From assembly GCA_910588855.1 (NCBI GenBank), contig CAJUSR010000004.1, positions 1 to 64,000 of the forward strand: DNA of 64,000 nt. Reading direction: 5' to 3'. The notes beneath the pieces were generated by a model. The model was not told the origin of the DNA. It searched no databases and saw nothing but the letters and a program-made list of their open reading frames with translations. Source of the stretch: an uncultured Kineothrix sp. Its GTDB lineage: Bacteria; Bacillota; Clostridia; Lachnospirales; Lachnospiraceae. The position numbers and the translations under genes are program-made. Shown in pieces: positions 1-8,911 of the stretch (the stretch's first letter is position 1; every line of letters begins with the position of its first letter).

Positions 1-42
1 AGATAACTAAATATTATCCGTCATTAGAAAGGAGGTAAGGAT

Positions 43-1173
43 ATGGTAGATGTAGTAATTATCGGTGGTGGTCCGGCCGGAGTATCAGCTGGAACGGTTT
101 TGCAAAGGAAAGGGTATAAGACTTGCATAATAGATACACAGATTTTTCCGAGAGAAAAATTATGTGCAGGTGTATTAACTGTAAAATCCATCAAACTGAT
201 TCAGTATATTTATAAAAATCTGAATTTTGGTGACATGGATATGAGGGATATACATAAAGTTGAGCTATTGTATAACGGCAAGATTATCGGAAAGTATACA
301 GTGGATAATGCTTATAGAGTGATTAACAGAACCGAATTTGATAATGAGCTGCTAAAATATTATAAAAGCGTTGGCGGTATGGTATTTGAAGGGCAAAAGG
401 ATTATGAAATTGTTTATGATAAAAACGTAGTGGTACTATCTGATGGTAAAAAGATTTCATATCGTGTTTTAATAGGTGCTGACGGGATTAATAGTAAAGT
501 AAGGTCTTATGTAGGGCGTTCATGGAAAGCTTCAGTTCTGTGTTTTGAGAAATTTATTCCTAATCTTTCGGGCGAAGATACCATAAAAATAGATTTTTCC
601 GGGATTCTTGGGGGATATTCGTGGCGAATCCCCGGTAAGGATAGAATTGGTGTAGGTCTTGGTGAGTTTTATATTAGGGGAATGAAGAAAAGGCCTGTCA
701 GATATAAAAAAATTTTTGAGAGCCAGGGAATTAGTGATATAAATAACATAAAAGGAGCATTTGTATCATTTGGTAATTTCGTACGGGAACCAGTAAAAAA
801 TAATGTACTATTAGTTGGTGATGCTGCCGGCTTAGTTGATGCAATGACAGGAGAAGGGATATACTTTGCTGTTGAATCAGGGTGGCAGGCTTCATTGGCA
901 ATTATAGATTATTTTAAGAGGAATGTTCCTCTAATCACTTATATAAGAAGGATAGAGAAAATACATAAAAAAATGCGAGAGCAAAGGGTGTATAATAAGT
1001 TTCTGTATGTTCCGATATTCCAATGGATAAGTTTGGAACACTTTAGGAAAAATCCTGAATTTGTGCAAAGCGTCCTGGATGATTCAATTTCAACATATCA
1101 TATGAGATATACGAAAGAAATAAGACGTAATAAAAAATTTCAAGTAATTTGTGATGAAGCGTGCCGTTCTTAA
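43..1173 (+). CDS. FAD-dependent oxidoreductase, geranylgeranyl reductase family
   Basis: The 376-residue protein opens with a dinucleotide-binding fold (VVIIGGGPAG, residues 4-13) and carries the second FAD motif VGDAAGLVDAMTGEGI near residue 265, the arrangement of the geranylgeranyl reductase / RebH-like flavoprotein family. Members reduce isoprenoid double bonds or act as flavin monooxygenases; the substrate cannot be told from sequence. GGAGG lies 7 nt before the ATG. Codon use is visibly AT-rich (many AAA, ATA and AGA codons) compared with pckA next to it, which suggests a separate origin. Nothing upstream is visible beyond 42 bases, so operon membership is unknown. Family call is firm, substrate is not. 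Confidence 0.8.
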   Translation: MVDVVIIGGGPAGVSAGTVLQRKGYKTCIIDTQIFPREKLCAGVLTVKSIKLIQYIYKNLNFGDMDMRDIHKVELLYNGKIIGKYTVDNAYRVINRTEFDNELLKYYKSVGGMVFEGQKDYEIVYDKNVVVLSDGKKISYRVLIGADGINSKVRSYVGRSWKASVLCFEKFIPNLSGEDTIKIDFSGILGGYSWRIPGKDRIGVGLGEFYIRGMKKRPVRYKKIFESQGISDINNIKGAFVSFGNFVREPVKNNVLLVGDAAGLVDAMTGEGIYFAVESGWQASLAIIDYFKRNVPLITYIRRIEKIHKKMREQRVYNKFLYVPIFQWISLEHFRKNPEFVQSVLDDSISTYHMRYTKEIRRNKKFQVICDEACRS

Positions 1174-1200
1174 AATTTTTTAAATAAAGAAAGAAGAATC

Positions 1201-1288
1201 TTGACTTTTAAAGGCCGTTCTGACATAATAAGATAGATGTACTAAATGTTAAGAAACCGTATATAATATGCCATACATAGGATACGGT
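1201..1288 (+). promoter_or_regulatory. pckA promoter region with inverted repeat
   Basis: TTGACT (1201-1206) and CATAAT (1224-1229) are 17 bp apart. Further on, TATAAT (1262-1267) sits inside an inverted repeat ACCGTAT (1256-1262) / ATACGGT (1282-1288), which could be an operator or an mRNA stem. The site seen does not match the Rex or LysR consensus well. The leader to pckA is about 90 nt and AT-rich. Confidence 0.4.
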
Positions 1289-1323
1289 GAATAATAATAA
1301 CAATAATATAAGGAGGACGTAAC

Positions 1324-3015
1324 ATGTCAACAAAAGCGTATTATCCAATTAGTGAGATTGGCGCTGGAAAAGTTGGTTTTTCCAAAACAAGATCTATTAT
1401 CGAAGCTGCTTTTTATGGAAACAATGTTGTAAAAGTAAATACCTTAAAAGAAGCTTATGAACTGGCTAAAAATTCTCCAGGTACAGTAGTAACGGATATG
1501 AAGATTAAAGACGGTGAAACTTTTGGTCTTGAAAAAGATGCAAGGGTTTTGCTTTTCAATGATGGTGCGGTAACAGGCCGTTATGCAGCAGCACGTCGTA
1601 TCAAAGGCGAACCGGGCGTAGATGAAGTAAAGCTTGACAAAGTAGTTATGGATGCAATCTATGAGACACGTTGGAAAACGATGTACCATGCAGAGTGCTT
1701 CATCGGCCTTGACCCTGAATTTATGGCAAAAGCTCATTTGCTTATTCCGGAAGGGGAAGAGAACATCCTTTATAACTGGATGCTGAACTTCCAGTATATG
1801 TCTGACGAATATGTGAAGATGTATAAGAACTCCAAAGCAATCGGCGATGGGAATGAACCTGACATCTATATCTTCTCCGATCCCCAGTGGGTACCTGGAA
1901 ACAGGCCGGATGTTGATTATAGCTGCTTAAGCGATCCTCTTACCCTGTGCTATTTCGATACCAACCAGAACTGCGCAGCAATCCTTGGTATGAGATATTT
2001 CGGCGAGCATAAAAAAGGTACTTTGACAATGGCTTGGGCTTTGGCAAACAGAAACGGCTATGCTTCCTGCCACGGCGGACAGAAAGAATATCTGCTTGCT
2101 GACGGAAAGAAATTCGTTGCATCTGTTTATGGTTTGTCCGGTTCCGGTAAATCCACATTGACACATGCAAAACATGGCGGCAAATATGAAATTAAAGTTC
2201 TCCATGACGATGCTTTCATCATCAATACGGATACTTGTGCATCCGTTGCTTTGGAGCCTACTTATTTTGATAAGACAGCGGATTATCCGACAGGCTGCCC
2301 TGACAATGAATATCTGCTTTCCGCTCAGAACTGCTCCTGTACTTTGGACAGCGAAGGCAAAATCCAGTTGGTAACGGAAGATATCAGAAACGGTAATGGA
2401 CGTGCAATCAAGTCTAAATTGTGGTCACCGAACCGTGTAGATAAAATTGATGCTCCGGTAAATGCTATTTTCTGGATTATGAAAGACCCTACCATCCCGC
2501 CGGTAGTAAAATTAAAAGGTGCGGCTTTGGCATCCGTTATGGGCGCTACGCTTGCAACAAAGACATCGACAGCAGAACGTGTTGCAGCAGGAACCGATTT
2601 GAACGCTTTGCGTATCGTACCTTATGCAAATCCGTTCAGGACATATCCTCTTGTAAATGATTATGAGAAGTTCAAAAAACTGGTAGATGAGAAGAATGTA
2701 GATTGCTACATCATCAATACCGGCGACTTCATGGGCAAGAAGGTAAAACCTGCGGATACATTGGGAATCCTTGAAACAATCGTAGAAGGAAAAGCAAACT
2801 TCACACAGTGGGGTCCTTTTGAAGATATCGAAATCATGGATTGGGAAGGATTTACACCTGATTTGAATGATGCAGAATACAAAGCAGCATTGAAGAGCGC
2901 TATGCAGAACCGCGTAGATGCAGTAGAAGGCTTCGCTTCCAAGAAGGAAGGATACGACAAACTTCCGGATGAAGCGCTTGCTGCTGTTAAGAAACTGGTA
3001 GATGCCCTTAACTAA
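1324..3015 (+). CDS. pckA: Phosphoenolpyruvate carboxykinase (ATP)
   Basis: The enzyme interconverts oxaloacetate + ATP and PEP + CO2 + ADP in the cytosol; in gut Firmicutes it may run in either direction. The 563-residue product has the kinase P-loop GLSGSGKST (residues 270-278), the metal-binding HDDAF segment about 25 residues later, and the PEPCK signature surroundings (YFGEHKKGTLTMAWA). It is slightly longer than typical ATP-type enzymes. AAGGAGG lies 6-7 nt upstream of the ATG. It has its own promoter region and a strong terminator, so it looks monocistronic. Confidence 0.96.
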   Translation: MSTKAYYPISEIGAGKVGFSKTRSIIEAAFYGNNVVKVNTLKEAYELAKNSPGTVVTDMKIKDGETFGLEKDARVLLFNDGAVTGRYAAARRIKGEPGVDEVKLDKVVMDAIYETRWKTMYHAECFIGLDPEFMAKAHLLIPEGEENILYNWMLNFQYMSDEYVKMYKNSKAIGDGNEPDIYIFSDPQWVPGNRPDVDYSCLSDPLTLCYFDTNQNCAAILGMRYFGEHKKGTLTMAWALANRNGYASCHGGQKEYLLADGKKFVASVYGLSGSGKSTLTHAKHGGKYEIKVLHDDAFIINTDTCASVALEPTYFDKTADYPTGCPDNEYLLSAQNCSCTLDSEGKIQLVTEDIRNGNGRAIKSKLWSPNRVDKIDAPVNAIFWIMKDPTIPPVVKLKGAALASVMGATLATKTSTAERVAAGTDLNALRIVPYANPFRTYPLVNDYEKFKKLVDEKNVDCYIINTGDFMGKKVKPADTLGILETIVEGKANFTQWGPFEDIEIMDWEGFTPDLNDAEYKAALKSAMQNRVDAVEGFASKKEGYDKLPDEALAAVKKLVDALN

Positions 3016-3056
3016 GCCAGTTATCTATACTTGCTATTGAATAAAAAAGCGATGAG

Positions 3057-3097
3057 AATACTGCCCCCGGCTAAAAGCCGCAGGGGCAGTATTTTTT
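3057..3097 (+). terminator. Rho-independent terminator of pckA
   Basis: AATACTGCCCC pairs with GGGGCAGTATT, with an inner CGGC/GCCG stem around TAAAA, followed by a T run. The sequence directly after the T run (CCATATAGGAAATTCCT) recurs after the terminator at 53207-53256. Confidence 0.9.
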
Positions 3098-3147
3098 GCC
3101 ATATAGGAAATTCCTTCGCCAGAAGGAAATAAAGCTACAACGTTGCA

Positions 3148-3188
3148 GAATAGCAACAAGAATTGCGGCGCAATTCTTGTTGCTATTC
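3148..3188. repeat. Perfect 19-bp palindrome over the LysR gene 3' end
   Basis: GAATAGCAACAAGAATTGC (3148-3166) and its exact reverse complement (3170-3188) flank the 3-nt loop GGC. The palindrome includes the TAG stop of the minus-strand LysR gene, so it may act as its transcript end. The core AAGAATTGC/GCAATTCTT recurs at about 60164-60186. Confidence 0.8.
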
Positions 3189-4031
3189 AAAAAACATCCG
3201 TATTTTTTCCTCTGCAATGGTTGCATTGCAATAGACGAAATTAAATTCCCCTATAATCCGCATGTCCTCTACTTCAAAGGTGGCGAGGCTGTTTTGGTGG
3301 ATGGCTATGGGCTCATAGGCAAAGGTTATTGCGCTGCCATAAGCAACCATGTCGGTTATAACGGAAAAATTGCTGATGGATATGGCCCGTTGGAAATGGG
3401 TTAGGGTAAAGCCGCGGTCGGTGATGGCCTGCTCGAGGATTCTTCGTGTGCCGGAACCCTGTTCACGGATAATCAGCGTTTCTTTAAAAATTTCAGTCAA
3501 AGGTACTTTTTTCCCGGCAAAACGATGGTTTCTTGCACAGACACCTATAAAGTTTTCCTTTTTGAATAGCTTGTATTTGTATTTCATTTTGTCAAAAATA
3601 CCTTCTACCGCTACAAAATCGAGCCGGGAATCTTCCAGCATATGTAGAAGCGTTTCCGTGTTGTCGATGATTAAGTTGATACTATGGCTATCGTTTGACA
3701 AGAATCTGCGAAGCTCCGGTATCAGCACAAATTCACCGATGGTTTTGGTAGCCCCTATATTTAAAAACAAGCCTTCTTTTGCGGAAAACTCTTGGCGCAT
3801 GGCGTGTTCTTCCGCCATCATGCTATCGATGTGGCGTTTGAAAATTTCTGCATTTTTTGTTTTCGATAGCGTTCTTCCGTTATACTCAAACAGTTTAATC
3901 CCATAATAATTTTCCAGATATTGGATGTGCTGTGTGACGCCCGGCTGTGTCATATTGAGTATTTTTGAGGTTTTCCGGTAATTCATTTCGTTATAAAGAG
4001 TTAAAAAAGTGGCAATGCGAAAATCTAACAT
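3183..4031 (-). CDS. LysR-family transcriptional regulator
   Basis: The 282-residue protein has the N-terminal winged helix-turn-helix of LysR regulators (residues 1-60, with the typical MTQPGVTQHIQYLEN helix), followed by the substrate-binding-like effector domain (about 90-280). It is divergent from the siroheme reductase fusion at 4272, with 240 bp between the start codons. In this family a divergent neighbour is usually the target, so control of the sulfur/siroheme locus is inferred. The effector is unknown. The gene's 3' end overlaps a perfect palindrome. Confidence 0.9.
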   Translation of the reverse strand: MLDFRIATFLTLYNEMNYRKTSKILNMTQPGVTQHIQYLENYYGIKLFEYNGRTLSKTKNAEIFKRHIDSMMAEEHAMRQEFSAKEGLFLNIGATKTIGEFVLIPELRRFLSNDSHSINLIIDNTETLLHMLEDSRLDFVAVEGIFDKMKYKYKLFKKENFIGVCARNHRFAGKKVPLTEIFKETLIIREQGSGTRRILEQAITDRGFTLTHFQRAISISNFSVITDMVAYGSAITFAYEPIAIHQNSLATFEVEDMRIIGEFNFVYCNATIAEEKIRMFFE

Positions 4032-4271
4032 GCAAGTCTCCCCGGTATCTTGGAAAAAGTTTTATCGAGTGGAAATATAATAAGATTATTTTATTAAATT
4101 ATAAAATACAATAATTTGATTTTATCATATATCTATCATATAATCAAATAAGGAAAAGATAGGTATCAGAAGAACGGTTAAGGGGTGCTAACGGACAGAG
4201 CTTTTGATGCCGGAATCACTATGAAATTATTGTGAAATCATTATGAAGCAAAAAGACTGGATAGGAGATGG
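4032..4271. promoter_or_regulatory. Divergent LysR / reductase control region
   Basis: This very AT-rich spacer holds two dyads suited to LysR binding. One is ATTTTAT-TAAATT-ATAAAAT near 4092-4112. The other is TTTGATT ... AATCAAA near 4116-4149, which encloses two direct copies of ATCATATA. The AGGAG at 4263-4267 serves the fusion gene. Assignment to LysR is inference from layout. Confidence 0.45.
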
Positions 4272-6845
4272 ATGGGTATGAAAGTTGTAATTGTGGGAGG
4301 CGTGGCAGCCGGAACGAAAGTAGCTGCAAAACTGAAAAGGGAGAATCCGCAGGATGAAATTGTCATTTACACCAAGGGGGATGATATTTCTTATGCAGGG
4401 TGCGGGCTTCCGTACTATATCGGGGGTTCTATCGAAACAAGAGAGGAATTGATTGTGAATACCCCGGCAAAATTCATGGGTTTGACGGGAACAGAGGTAC
4501 ATACGGGCAGCGAAGTGGTAGCGGTGGATGCCGATGCGAAAACTATTTCCGTGCAGGCGGACGGATTACAGAGTGTTAGTTATGATAAGCTGGTGATTGC
4601 GGTGGGAGCGGAACCATCGGTTCCGCCTGTGGAAGGAACCGGGCTTTCGGGGGTGTTTACGGTACGTACTCCAAAGGATGCTATTGAAGCCAGAAAGTAT
4701 GCGGAAGAAAAAGGGTGCAAACGGGCTGTTGTAGTGGGCGGCGGATTTATTGGCTTAGAAGTTGCCGAGAACCTTATGGCAAGAGGGATAATGGTTACGG
4801 TTATGGATATGGCGCCCCAGTTGATGCCGAATATTTTTGATACGGAAATGGCGGATTACGTCCGCCGTAAGCTTCAGGAAAAAGGGATGCGCATCCTAAC
4901 GGGAACGGCGCTCCATGCAATTGCAGGCGCCGAAGCGGTAAGCGGTGTGCAGACAGGGGCGGGTATGCTGCCGGCTGATATAGTAGTTTTGGCTGCAGGC
5001 ATCCGTCCGGCGACCAAATTTCTTGCCGGAACCGGCCTGGAAATGGAAAGGGGCTGCATTGTGAGCGATGAGTATCAGCAGACGAATTTGCCGGATATTT
5101 ATGCGGTAGGCGATTGTGCCCTTGTGAAGAACCGGATTACAGGCAAAAGGCAATGGTCGGCAATGGGCTCAACCGCCAATATTGCAGGGCGCGCGTTGGC
5201 GTTAAGCCTGGGAGGCAGCAAGACGGCATATAGCGGCTGCCTTGGAACAGGCGTGGTGAAGCTGGCCGATGGGCTGAATGCGGCGAAAACAGGTTTAACG
5301 GAAGAACAGGCGAAGGCAGAGGGGTTCCGGACAGTTTCCGTCCTTTGCGTGACGGATGATAAGGCACACTATTATCCTGGTTCTGGTATTTTTATTACAA
5401 AGCTGCTTGCCGATGGGGATACCCATAAACTGTTAGGGATGCAAGTTATCGGGGGCGGCGCGGTGGATAAAATGACAGATATTGCCGTTGCCGGAATCTC
5501 TATGGGCTGCAAGGTAGAAGACTTTATTACGATGGACTTTGCCTATGCGCCGCCATTTTCCACTGCGATTCATCCATTTGCGGCAGCGTGCGGTATTCTT
5601 TTGAATAAGATGAGTGGGCGTCTGGATTCTTTTACTCCTGCGGAATATGCGGCAGGCGCTGGGAACGGGTACCGGCTGGTGGATGCACATCCGGCTCCAA
5701 CATTGCCCGGTGCGGATTGGTTTGATTTGACGAAAGCGGCGGAAGCTGTTGCAAAATACGGTAAGGACGAAAAACTTCTTCTTGTCTGTGCAAGAGGGAA
5801 GAGGGGATACTTGACCCAAAATAAACTGAGGGCATTAGGATTTACCAATACCAAGGTTTTGGAAGGCGGAGCTACGTTTAATAAGATAAAAAGGGCTGTT
5901 CCGGCAGGCGGGAAATTGTCTCCCGAGGAAATCAAGCGTGTGAAAGGCTTAGGATGTTTGCAGGATAAACGTTATGATAATGTTTTTAATGTCCGTGTCA
6001 TAACGAGGAATGGGAAAATCACAACGGAAGAACACCATGCGATTGCGGAGGGTGCAGAGCGTTTCGGAAGCGGGGAAATTACCATGACTACCCGTTTGAC
6101 AATGGAAATACAAGGGGTTGCTTATGAAAATATCGAGCCGTTGATTGCATATTTGGAACAGAACAATTTGGAAACCGGCGGCACAGGTTCTTTGGTGCGC
6201 CCGGTAGTATCCTGCAAAGGAACGACTTGCCAGTATGGTTTGATTGATACGTTTGATTTGAGCGAGAAAATCCATGAGCGTTTTTACAAAGGTTACCGTA
6301 GTGTTGTTTTGCCCCATAAATTTAAAATCGCAGTAGGCGGATGCCCGAACAATTGTGTAAAACCGGATTTGAATGATTTGGGTATCGTTGGGCAGCGCGT
6401 TCCCATGTTTGACTTTGCCAAGTGCCGTGGCTGCAAAAAGTGTCAGGTAGAGATGGCCTGTCCGGTGAAAGTGGCAAAGGTAGAGGACAATATGCTGCAA
6501 GTGGACAGCGATGCCTGCAACGGCTGCGGACGATGCAAGGGGAAATGCCCATTTGGTGTGACCGAGGAATACACGGATGGCTATCGGATTTATATCGGTG
6601 GAAGATGGGGCAAAAAAATTGCCAACGGGCGTCCTTTGGATAAGCTGTTTGTCAGTGAAGACGAGGTTTTGGATACCGTGGAGCGGGCTATCCTGTTTTT
6701 CCGCGATGAGGGGATGACCGGGGAGCGGTTTGCGGATACGGTGAACCGGTTAGGCTTTGATTATGTGCAGGATAAATTATTGCATGCAACCATTGATAAA
6801 TCGGCGGTTTTGGAAAAGAAAGTAAAGGGAGGCGCGACTTGCTGA
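4272..6845 (+). CDS. CoA-disulfide reductase / rhodanese / siroheme sulfite reductase fusion
   Basis: This 857-residue protein joins three modules. Residues 1-445 are an FAD/NAD(P) disulfide reductase of the CoA-disulfide/persulfide reductase class, with redox Cys44 in SYAGCGLPY. Residues 475-560 are a rhodanese domain with the CARGKR loop (Cys506). Residues 565-857 resemble the siroheme-[4Fe-4S] half of sulfite/nitrite reductase, with Cys648 and Cys653 (C-x4-C) and Cys691 and Cys695 (C-x3-C). Two ferredoxin clusters (Cys-rich stretches from 718 and 749) are inserted in this last part. An NAD(P)H-driven reduction of persulfide, polysulfide or sulfite is inferred. A start at 4278 (MKVVIVGG) is equally likely and better spaced from AGGAG. 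Confidence 0.88.
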   Translation: MGMKVVIVGGVAAGTKVAAKLKRENPQDEIVIYTKGDDISYAGCGLPYYIGGSIETREELIVNTPAKFMGLTGTEVHTGSEVVAVDADAKTISVQADGLQSVSYDKLVIAVGAEPSVPPVEGTGLSGVFTVRTPKDAIEARKYAEEKGCKRAVVVGGGFIGLEVAENLMARGIMVTVMDMAPQLMPNIFDTEMADYVRRKLQEKGMRILTGTALHAIAGAEAVSGVQTGAGMLPADIVVLAAGIRPATKFLAGTGLEMERGCIVSDEYQQTNLPDIYAVGDCALVKNRITGKRQWSAMGSTANIAGRALALSLGGSKTAYSGCLGTGVVKLADGLNAAKTGLTEEQAKAEGFRTVSVLCVTDDKAHYYPGSGIFITKLLADGDTHKLLGMQVIGGGAVDKMTDIAVAGISMGCKVEDFITMDFAYAPPFSTAIHPFAAACGILLNKMSGRLDSFTPAEYAAGAGNGYRLVDAHPAPTLPGADWFDLTKAAEAVAKYGKDEKLLLVCARGKRGYLTQNKLRALGFTNTKVLEGGATFNKIKRAVPAGGKLSPEEIKRVKGLGCLQDKRYDNVFNVRVITRNGKITTEEHHAIAEGAERFGSGEITMTTRLTMEIQGVAYENIEPLIAYLEQNNLETGGTGSLVRPVVSCKGTTCQYGLIDTFDLSEKIHERFYKGYRSVVLPHKFKIAVGGCPNNCVKPDLNDLGIVGQRVPMFDFAKCRGCKKCQVEMACPVKVAKVEDNMLQVDSDACNGCGRCKGKCPFGVTEEYTDGYRIYIGGRWGKKIANGRPLDKLFVSEDEVLDTVERAILFFRDEGMTGERFADTVNRLGFDYVQDKLLHATIDKSAVLEKKVKGGATC

Positions 6846-6984
6846 TATAGGATGCCGTGCCATAACAATACGAAAAATTGATAGGAATGGCAGACCGGTT
6901 TTAAGGAGTGGCCGTTTGCCCCACTGGATGGATAACAGCCATTAACAGATGTCTGGGAATTAACGAAGGAGCAGAAGTATAGGG

Positions 6985-7920
6985 ATGAAAAAATTTATCA
7001 GTTTATTTTGGATGGCAGCAGCGATAGCATGTTGTTTCATGGCTTGCGGAAATGCGGACAGCGGTGGGAACGGCGGCGGAACATATATTTTTACCGATGA
7101 TTTGGGCAGGGAAGTTACTGTGGATTCTTATGAACGGGTGGCGGCTTTGCTTGGAAGCTATGCGGATATGTGGGTGCTTGCAGGAGGCGATGTCTGTGCG
7201 GCGCCGGATGACGCTTTTGAGGATTTTGACTTGCCGCTGGCGGAGGACACGGTGAATTTGGGCGAAACGAAAAGGCTGAACCTGGAATTGCTGCTTGGGG
7301 CTTCCCCTGATTTTGTAATTGCCAGCACCAATACCCCCCAGCATCTGGAATGGCAGCAGGCGTTGGAAGGAGCAGGGATAACCGTGGCTTATTTCGACGT
7401 TGCCTGCTTTGAAGACTACCTGCGGGTATTGAAGATTTGTACAGAGATTACCGGTCGGCCGGAACTTTATGAGCAATATGGGGCGGATATAGAGAGCCGG
7501 ATTCATGATATCCTTAAGCGGAATGAAGGGAAGGAGCCCCAGACTGTTTTAGTAATGCGGGCTTCCGCCACAAGCATACGCGCTAAAAACAGCAATGGCA
7601 ATGTACTTGGTGAAATGTTGGAAAGCTTTGGCTGTATCAACATTGCTGACGGGGATGAGAGCCTTTTGGAAAATTTAAGTGCAGAAAGCATTATGCTGCA
7701 GAACCCGGATAAGATTTTTATTGTCCAGTCCGGTGACGATACGGAGGGAACAAAGGAGAATATTGAAAATATGTTCCGGGAAAATCCCTTATGGAAGGAA
7801 TTGGATGCGGTAAAAAACGGGCAGGTACATTTGCTGGACAAGCATCTGTATAACCTGAAGCCAAATGCGCGTTGGGCGGAAGCTTATGAAACATTGGAGG
7901 AGCTTTTATATGCGCAGTAA
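6985..7920 (+). CDS. ABC transporter substrate-binding lipoprotein (FecB/BtuF type)
   Basis: The 311-residue protein has a lipoprotein signal peptide with the lipobox FMAC (lipid-bearing Cys21), then the two-lobed helical-backbone binding fold of iron-chelate/cobalamin/heme receptors (DDLGREVTVDSYERVAAL at the start of the mature part). It would capture a metal chelate or tetrapyrrole outside the membrane and hand it to the permease that follows. AAGGAG lies about 14 nt before the ATG. The stop codon region overlaps the permease start. Substrate is not readable; the siroheme-using neighbours make iron or a tetrapyrrole precursor plausible. Confidence 0.87.
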   Translation: MKKFISLFWMAAAIACCFMACGNADSGGNGGGTYIFTDDLGREVTVDSYERVAALLGSYADMWVLAGGDVCAAPDDAFEDFDLPLAEDTVNLGETKRLNLELLLGASPDFVIASTNTPQHLEWQQALEGAGITVAYFDVACFEDYLRVLKICTEITGRPELYEQYGADIESRIHDILKRNEGKEPQTVLVMRASATSIRAKNSNGNVLGEMLESFGCINIADGDESLLENLSAESIMLQNPDKIFIVQSGDDTEGTKENIENMFRENPLWKELDAVKNGQVHLLDKHLYNLKPNARWAEAYETLEELLYAQ

Positions 7921-8911
7921 GGAAAAAAACTGGAGGCTGCTTTTTGGCGGAGCGGTGTCAGTTTGCTTTCTGGCGGCTGGTTTAAGCCTTTGCCTTGGGA
8001 ATATCAGCATTATGCCTGTAGAGCTTTTCCGCATTCTTTGCGGCGGAGGGGAAGGCATAAGCCGGAGTATCTTGCTGTATGCAAGACTTCCCCGCACGAT
8101 TGCAGCTTTGTCTGCCGGGGCAGCTTTGGCCACTTCCGGAGCTGTGCTTCAAAATGTACTGTCCAATAAGTTGGCGTCGCCGGGGATTATTGGTGTCAAT
8201 GCCGGAGCGGGATTAGGCGTGACTTTGTGCTGCGCGCTGGGGGTTTTGTCCGGATATGGGGTTTCCCTTGGGGCGTTTGCCGGAAGCCTTGTTACCGTGT
8301 GCGCCATCTTTCTTTTTTCATTCCGTACCAACGCTTCCAAAACCACGGTGATTTTAGGCGGTGTGGCGTTGAACAGTATTTTAAATGCTATTTGCGAATC
8401 CATAACGGTATTGGATACGGATGTTGCTATGCTTAGTATTGATTTCCGTGTGGGCGGCTTTTCTTCCGTTTCCTATACCCGCCTGATTCCTGCCGTTGTC
8501 TTGATTTTATTTGCATTTGCTTTGTTGTTTACTCTTTGCAATGAGCTGGATGTAGTAACCCTTGGGGATGAGACGGCACAAGGCGTGGGGCTGCCCGTAG
8601 GGAAATACCGTCTGCTTTTTTTGGCGCTGGCTGCTTTGTTAGCGGGTGCGGCAGTAAGCTTTGCCGGGCTTTTAGGTTTTATGGGGTTGATTGTGCCTCA
8701 TTTCGTCCGCAGGCTGGCGGGGAACGAAAGCAGTAAGCTTTTGCCTTTATGCGCCATATCAGGCGCAGGCTTTTTGACACTCTGCGATTTGATATCCAGG
8801 CTTGTGTTTGCACCCTATGAACTGCCGGTAGGTATCCTGATGTCGGTAATCGGAGGCCCTATTTTCCTGCTTTTGCTCATCCGTTATAAAGGGGGGCGCC
8901 GGAATGATTGA
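7910..8911 (+). CDS. FecCD-family ABC transporter permease
   Basis: This 333-residue, strongly hydrophobic protein has the features of the FecCD/BtuC permease family: LARLPRTIAAL-like N-terminal motif after the first membrane segment, the GVNAGAGLG stretch, and GLLGFMGLIVPHFVRRL near the C-terminus, which contacts the ATPase. I start it at 7910 because GGAGGAG lies just upstream; a longer frame from 7865 has no ribosome binding site. It overlaps the binding-protein gene by 11 nt and the ATPase gene by 8 nt, so the three are translationally coupled. Confidence 0.9.
   Translation: MRSKEKNWRLLFGGAVSVCFLAAGLSLCLGNISIMPVELFRILCGGGEGISRSILLYARLPRTIAALSAGAALATSGAVLQNVLSNKLASPGIIGVNAGAGLGVTLCCALGVLSGYGVSLGAFAGSLVTVCAIFLFSFRTNASKTTVILGGVALNSILNAICESITVLDTDVAMLSIDFRVGGFSSVSYTRLIPAVVLILFAFALLFTLCNELDVVTLGDETAQGVGLPVGKYRLLFLALAALLAGAAVSFAGLLGFMGLIVPHFVRRLAGNESSKLLPLCAISGAGFLTLCDLISRLVFAPYELPVGILMSVIGGPIFLLLLIRYKGGRRND

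Noticed and set aside
3096..3404. 102-residue plus-strand frame opposite the LysR gene
   Set aside because: It lies antisense to a clear LysR gene and is explained by the palindrome and opposite-strand codon bias.
6846..6984. Possible cobalamin riboswitch before the binding-protein gene
   Set aside because: GCCCCACTGG only loosely resembles the conserved core and no B12-box sequence is present.
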